Shown piece after piece: positions 60,185 to 64,000 of a DNA stretch of 64,000 bases. The translations under genes and the position numbers were made by a program. Source of the DNA: Aestuariivita boseongensis (lineage in GTDB: Bacteria > Pseudomonadota > Alphaproteobacteria > Rhodobacterales > Rhodobacteraceae); contig NZ_JXYH01000008.1 of the NCBI RefSeq assembly GCF_001262635.1, positions 38,971-102,970 on the forward strand. The letters are read 5' to 3'. Numbering within the stretch: position 1 is the first letter of the stretch; every line of letters starts with the position of its first letter. A model generated the notes under the pieces. The model made no database searches, had not been told where the DNA came from, and worked only from the letters and a program-made list of their open reading frames with translations.

Positions 60185-62998
60185 TCAGCCCCTCCGTGCG
60201 ATCAGGGCGCTGGCATGGAACAAGATCCGCACCGGCGATTGATAGGCCAGCCGCGCGGTTTCAGCTGCGGTTTTGCCCCAGCGCGCGCCCTGGATTGGCG
60301 TGTCTTTCCAAAGCGGCGCAGTACTTGCAAAGGTCATCGCTTCGAACTCCGCCAGTGAAGCGCTGAAATGCCCCCAATGCAGATTGTCGGCGCGGCGAGG
60401 GGCACTGTCGGGGCTGAACCCATCCGGCAGGTCAAGACCGAACTGAGGTTCTTTCACCGTCTGTTCGAATACAACGAACCAGCCCGCATCCTTGCTAGGT
60501 CTCGGATCGCCCTGCAGCTCATCGGTGTCGATGTCAAAGCCGAAGAAGCTGATCTGTGGCCCGATCTTACCCTGAAACAGCGGATAGAGTGGTTTGGAGA
60601 GGATTGCCGTGCGGATTGCCTCGCCCTCGGGCTGCCCCTGGCGGCGGTTGACAGCATCCATCGCTCGCGCCTCGTCCTTGGTTGGCGCGCGCCATTCAGC
60701 CGGGGCCAGATAGACCTGCGTATCGGGATACCTCCGAAACAGCTCGCTTTTCAGCAGGACAACCGCATCGCGCCCCGGCCCTGCCTTTCCGCCCCCCAGG
60801 GGCCTGTCGCGGCGCCAGGTTGCGATCGGGTCGATATCGCGGGCGTCCGGGTCGTCAACGTAATCCCAGAACGTGTCAAACCACGTCGCATCCAGCCGGG
60901 TTGGAAAGCCGCGCCAGGCAAACTCCCTGCTCATTTCGTGATTGAGACCAAGAAGATAGCTTTCGACAAAAGCCGGGTTCGTTTCCACGACCGACACGGC
61001 GTCCTCGGGGATCGTCTCGGCCCCGGGCAGGATCATCCGTTCGTCATGGCGCATCAGCCGGGCATAGCTTGCTTCGTCAAACCGGATCTGCGCCCGAACC
61101 CTGCGCGGGATGGCAAAGCCCGGTGCCATGTCAGGGGTCAGCCCGCCGATACGGTCAAACACGCGATCCTGCTGCAGTCTTGCCGGTTCGGTTTCGACCA
61201 GCAGTCGCCCCTTCAGATCGCCCAGGTTGGGTGCAGCAACCGACCGCGCGATATGTGTCTTGGGCCGGACACGTTCGGTGATGCGCGGCACGGTCATGCC
61301 GGGAACAGCCGCCAGCGCCCCTTTGTCCAGCGGCAACTTGGCCTGGCCGGCCAGCATCTCGATCGACGCACCGCTTCTCAGTGTGGTCCCCCCGACGGTC
61401 ACATCCGGGGGCGCCATCACATTCGCCGTCAGGCTGAAATAGTGATCGCCCAGAACCTGCGACTGACCCGACAGGCACAGCGACGTGACCGCTGCGGTCA
61501 ACTCGACCGGGTTTGGGGCGGGTTTCGCGCGTTTGGGCGTGACAGCCTTGGCTGCGCGCACGGATACCTTGCGGAAGGTGGCTGAAAACACCGCATCCGG
61601 GATCGCCGCGTTCGATAACAGCGCCTCGGCCACGCTGGCCGGTTTGTCGGGCCTTGCCTTGACCGCCTTGTGAATGGGCGTGGTGATTTGGATCAGGTCA
61701 GCCTGTTCCAGATCACCCAGCCGGGAATGCACGCGCGTCCCCACGCTCATCGCGACGCGGGCATGGCGCAGGGTCGCGTCGATCTGATCATGTTTGGCCA
61801 GCATCGCCCAGGCGCGGCCCATGAATTCTTCCTGATGCTTGCGGACAACGCGCGTGCCAAGGCCCGAAACCGCCCGCTGCGCAGGATCCGTGTTGGCGCT
61901 GTCCATCCATTTCGGCTGAGGCTTTTCCACAGGCTGGGGACCGGCCTGCCAGGATCCGTATGTAGGTGGCGTGATCACCGGGTCATGCTCAAGCGCAGAG
62001 TAACTGTTCCGGTTTCCGGGCTTTTGCACCTTAGCGTTCAGCATATTGTGCAGTGCGGTTTTGAAGGGCCTCTGGTGCTGTTCGTCCCAATCCCGGCGCT
62101 TTGCGACGGGTGAGGTCAGCGCCCCCGCAAAACTGACCCGCGCCGCCTTTTCAGCACGGTGCCCCAGATCAAGATCCTTCAGGTTAAGCCCCCCGCGCGG
62201 ATAACGTAGATCGAGGTCGTTCAGACCCAAGCTGGCATCCGCCTCAAAAGGGAAGAGGCGGCGCACCAACGCCTCGAAATCGGCGGAGCCTGTGCTGAAC
62301 CGCCAATGGTGATAGACCGGCAAATCCAACGCGCCTGTGCCATCCTCCCAGGACAGAAGCCGCCCGTCTGTTTCGGGCGCACGCCCCAGCCCTGCAAGGC
62401 GGCCGGCTTCGAAGCTGGGCACCAGACAGATGGTGTATTGCGCATTGGGCTTCAGCTTGGCCGGACACAGCAGACGCGCCACACGGCGCGTTCCATATGG
62501 CCCCGGCACATCCTGCAGATGCGCCCAGGCATAGGCCTGGTCAAGCGGGTGCAAAATGGCCCCGGCCCCGTCAGCGATCGACAGGCGCATGACGGGCGGA
62601 TCGGACAGCGGCGACAGGACGATGCCCGGCCCCTCCTCCACCGCGATCAGGCTCAGCCAGGGGATCAGCCGGTCAGACGGGCCTGGCCTGGCCGGCGTAT
62701 AAAGCCAGGGTAGCTCCGGTTCTGAGAACTCCACATAAGGAAAGAAATTCGGCGCGCAATCCCGCGCGCCGGGCGCCGGAACGCATTTTGTGATCGTTCC
62801 CGCCTCTAACCGCAAAACATCGCCCGGTCCGCGCAGGGCGATGGTTTGCATGATCGGATCGGGAATGTTCGACAAACGCAGACCGGCTTCGATCATGGCC
62901 TCGGCGGATGGCGGCAACCCGCTGTCATCAGCGCGCGCAGGCAGCGCCGAAGACAAGCCGGATGTCATCCATGATTGAAACGTCAGCGGATCGCCCAC
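60185..62998 (-). CDS. Giant operon gene 2: 937-residue protein with conserved PYVEFSEPELPWLYTP motif
   Basis: I take the GTG at 62998 as start: GGGAGG lies 8 bases before it, while the upstream TTG at 63022 has no such site and abuts a hairpin. Around residues 84-102 is NFFPYVEFSEPELPWLYTPA, followed by RLIPWLSLIAVEEG; near residues 680-700 is YLLGLNHEMSREFAWRGFPT then WFDTFWDYVDDPD. I recall similar motifs in large unnamed proteins encoded beside relatives of genes 3 and 4. The protein is rich in beta-type sequence, soluble, and has no signal peptide. It may be a core structural subunit of a complex built by this operon. Confidence 0.72.
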   Translation of the reverse strand: MGDPLTFQSWMTSGLSSALPARADDSGLPPSAEAMIEAGLRLSNIPDPIMQTIALRGPGDVLRLEAGTITKCVPAPGARDCAPNFFPYVEFSEPELPWLYTPARPGPSDRLIPWLSLIAVEEGPGIVLSPLSDPPVMRLSIADGAGAILHPLDQAYAWAHLQDVPGPYGTRRVARLLCPAKLKPNAQYTICLVPSFEAGRLAGLGRAPETDGRLLSWEDGTGALDLPVYHHWRFSTGSADFEALVRRLFPFEADASLGLNDLDLRYPRGGLNLKDLDLGHRAEKAARVSFAGALTSPVAKRRDWDEQHQRPFKTALHNMLNAKVQKPGNRNSYSALEHDPVITPPTYGSWQAGPQPVEKPQPKWMDSANTDPAQRAVSGLGTRVVRKHQEEFMGRAWAMLAKHDQIDATLRHARVAMSVGTRVHSRLGDLEQADLIQITTPIHKAVKARPDKPASVAEALLSNAAIPDAVFSATFRKVSVRAAKAVTPKRAKPAPNPVELTAAVTSLCLSGQSQVLGDHYFSLTANVMAPPDVTVGGTTLRSGASIEMLAGQAKLPLDKGALAAVPGMTVPRITERVRPKTHIARSVAAPNLGDLKGRLLVETEPARLQQDRVFDRIGGLTPDMAPGFAIPRRVRAQIRFDEASYARLMRHDERMILPGAETIPEDAVSVVETNPAFVESYLLGLNHEMSREFAWRGFPTRLDATWFDTFWDYVDDPDARDIDPIATWRRDRPLGGGKAGPGRDAVVLLKSELFRRYPDTQVYLAPAEWRAPTKDEARAMDAVNRRQGQPEGEAIRTAILSKPLYPLFQGKIGPQISFFGFDIDTDELQGDPRPSKDAGWFVVFEQTVKEPQFGLDLPDGFSPDSAPRRADNLHWGHFSASLAEFEAMTFASTAPLWKDTPIQGARWGKTAAETARLAYQSPVRILFHASALIARRG

Positions 62999-63023
62999 GC
63001 TCTTTCCCTCCCAAGACTGCAAA

Positions 63024-63040
63024 GGCGGGATACGCCCGCC
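63024..63040 (-). terminator. Short hairpin between the amidase gene and giant gene 2
   Basis: GGCGGG and CCCGCC pair around a 5-base loop inside the 52-base gap. There is no T-run, so it may be an attenuator or processing hairpin that sets the amidase level apart from the giant proteins. Confidence 0.4.
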
Positions 63041-63050
63041 AATGTGCAGC

Positions 63051-63761
63051 TTACTCGTCGCTGGCGTGAACGATGCGGTCGTTGTTCAGCACGGCCGCCC
63101 AGGTCATTGGGCCACAAATCCCGTCACGCACCAGACCCTTGGATGTCTGGAAGCTGCGCACTTCTGCATCTGTCTTTGGCCCAAAAATCCCGTCATCCTT
63201 GATCATCAGAAGCCGCTGCAAGAGCGCCACCGCCGGGCCGCGGTCGCCGCGGCGGATCGTGGGGAGGCTGTCGGGCGTTTTGTCGTCGACCTCGAACAGC
63301 GGTTGCGCCACAGTGCCGTCCAGACCCAGGCGCCCGAACTGATCCAGCTTCAATACGGCCTTATAGTCGAAGACCGGGCAGGCTTTGGACGCCACTTCGC
63401 GATGGCCATGGAAGGTCAGCGTGCCGTCATAGCTGTCATTGATTTCGACACACAGGTTTTTCAGAGTGGCGAACTGGCTTTCGGTAAACTTGTCTTCATC
63501 CAGCCCATGCAGGCAGATCGCGATGGTGCCGGTGTTATGGCCCGCCTGCGCAGCCGGTGTCCGGCTCAGCGGGCGACCGTTTTCAAGTATGCCATTCTTG
63601 CGGATGAAATAGTGATATCCCGTATCGCTCCACCCTCGGCCTTGGGGTTTCGGATCAGTGTGCCAGCGTTTGATCGTGGCCACATTGTCATGGGAGGGAT
63701 TGTCCGACGCAGAGCAGTGCAAGAATACACGATCCACGAATCTGCTTGGTTTTTCAAACAT
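63051..63761 (-). CDS. Giant operon gene 1: T7-lysozyme-type N-acetylmuramoyl-L-alanine amidase with PG-binding domain
   Basis: A 236-residue, two-domain enzyme. Residues 1-150 are Amidase_2: zinc ligands H15 (VFLHCSAS), H120 (FHGHREV) and C128 (SKACPVF), with K126, all offset by exactly two from the T7 lysozyme residues; GRGWSDTGYHYFIRKNG is the substrate groove. Residues 168-225 are a PG_binding_1 domain (RRGDRGPAVALLQRLL, then DDGIFGPKTDAEVRSFQ). There is no signal peptide, so export needs lysis, a holin-like route or an injection-type machine. AGAGGT precedes the ATG. It is the first gene of the seven-gene operon. Confidence 0.9.
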   Translation of the reverse strand: MFEKPSRFVDRVFLHCSASDNPSHDNVATIKRWHTDPKPQGRGWSDTGYHYFIRKNGILENGRPLSRTPAAQAGHNTGTIAICLHGLDEDKFTESQFATLKNLCVEINDSYDGTLTFHGHREVASKACPVFDYKAVLKLDQFGRLGLDGTVAQPLFEVDDKTPDSLPTIRRGDRGPAVALLQRLLMIKDDGIFGPKTDAEVRSFQTSKGLVRDGICGPMTWAAVLNNDRIVHASDE

Positions 63762-63900
63762 TTAGAACCTCTTTGAAGCAATTGTGACGAGAGTAAAAAA
63801 ATTGTTTTCTAAAAATACGTGCGTCCGAGCGTTGTCCGATTCTTGGGTTTTGTCAAAATTTTTGTGTGCATCAGAGCCGCCGGTCATATGACGGTTTACC
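63762..63900 (-). promoter_or_regulatory. AT-rich promoter region of the giant operon
   Basis: Upstream of the amidase start the sequence becomes clearly AT-rich (63771-63820 and 63845-63870), in contrast to the genes around. On the minus strand a TTGACA lies at 63856-63851, but the hexamer at 17-base spacing (AACGCT) is a poor -10. The leader would be about 60-70 bases. I see no perfect operator palindrome. Confidence 0.35.
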
Positions 63901-63940
63901 CGCAAAACCTGCACTTTCTGCGGCGTTTTCTGGGCAGACG

Positions 63941-64000
63941 ATGCCCTATGTCTCTGGACACCTTACAACGGTAAAAGCCGCCAGCCAGTCACGGCAGGCG
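63941..64000 (+). CDS. Possible start of a gene running off the window (20 codons)
   Basis: An ATG at 63941 opens a frame (PYVSGHLTTVKAASQSRQA) that continues to the end of the window, divergent from the giant operon. There is no convincing ribosome-binding site, and 20 codons are too few to judge. Confidence 0.15.
   Translation, partial: MPYVSGHLTTVKAASQSRQA

Noticed and set aside
44219..63761. Prophage or gene transfer agent as explanation of the amidase operon
   Set aside because: No terminase, portal, capsid, tail-tube or tape-measure motif is visible in any of the giant proteins, and there is no integrase or att repeat.
44219..63761. Type VI secretion, eCIS or RTX adhesin cluster
   Set aside because: No ClpV/AAA ATPase, sheath, VgrG, gp25-like baseplate protein, RTX nonapeptide repeats or type I secretion genes are seen.
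1..64000. CRISPR arrays, insertion sequences, rRNA or complete tRNA genes
   Set aside because: I looked for regularly spaced repeats, transposase motifs, inverted terminal repeats and rRNA/tRNA signatures and saw none.
63941..64000. Confident gene start at the right edge
   Set aside because: Only 20 codons are visible with no ribosome-binding site, so it is listed with very low confidence only.

Overview
The window looks like chromosome of a Rhodobacteraceae (Roseobacter-group) alphaproteobacterium. Evidence: high GC and GC-rich third positions, an F0 ATP synthase operon with a separate b' subunit and no F1 genes, an rpsP-rimM-trmD-rplS-rpmE translation block in the alphaproteobacterial style, a MipZ/ParA-like ATPase, a CtrA-type TTAA-N7-TTAA site, and many short GC-rich hairpins after stop codons.

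Layout. 1-7.4 kb: end of a peptide deformylase, a PatB/MalY C-S lyase, small hypothetical genes, a glutathionyl-hydroquinone reductase, a receiver-only protein, two cobalamin genes and a lytic transglycosylase. 7.4-13.4 kb: a likely sRNA and a 31-residue membrane protein sharing a terminator, smc, a lipoprotein, a FadR-type regulator and a DUF805 protein. 13.5-16.1 kb: atpI-B-E-F'-F on the minus strand. 16.3-19.3 kb: ArsR regulator, a run of four hairpins, an EamA transporter plus LysR regulator divergent from azoR. 19.5-28.1 kb: ffh, two GNATs, chorismate mutase, rpsP, rimM, a sulfotransferase-like gene, trmD, a LuxR regulator, a nitrilase, rplS and rpmE. 28.2-30.2 kb: an EEP phosphohydrolase and a MipZ-like gene. 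30.3-37.2 kb: a homogentisate catabolic operon (hmgA, fahA, maiA) with a MarR regulator, an unusual metallo-beta-lactamase-fold protein, a FAD monooxygenase and a DUF2783 protein. 37.3-44.2 kb: RidA-like protein, a TauD remnant, an orphan Tat-exported substrate-binding protein, a ureohydrolase, a DOPA-dioxygenase-like protein, a CIA30 protein and a ThDP enzyme.

44.2-63.8 kb is the striking part: one 19.5-kb minus-strand operon of seven tightly packed genes coding about 6,500 residues. A T7-lysozyme-type amidase with a peptidoglycan-binding domain is followed by giant proteins of 937, 1771, 578, 1089, 760 and 1122 residues. None has an obvious signal peptide, NTPase motif or transporter-like region. 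The last resembles DUF6603 proteins and the 1089-residue protein ends in a pre-toxin-like hydrophobic segment. Several of the large proteins carry signatures that I recall from unnamed giant proteins of other bacteria. Their function is unknown to me; this operon is the best candidate here for an undescribed system.

Coordinates, motifs and repeats were read by eye. Family names come from recognition of sequence signatures, not from database searches. Start codons were chosen from ribosome-binding sites, overlaps and family N-termini, and many differ from the longest reading frame.
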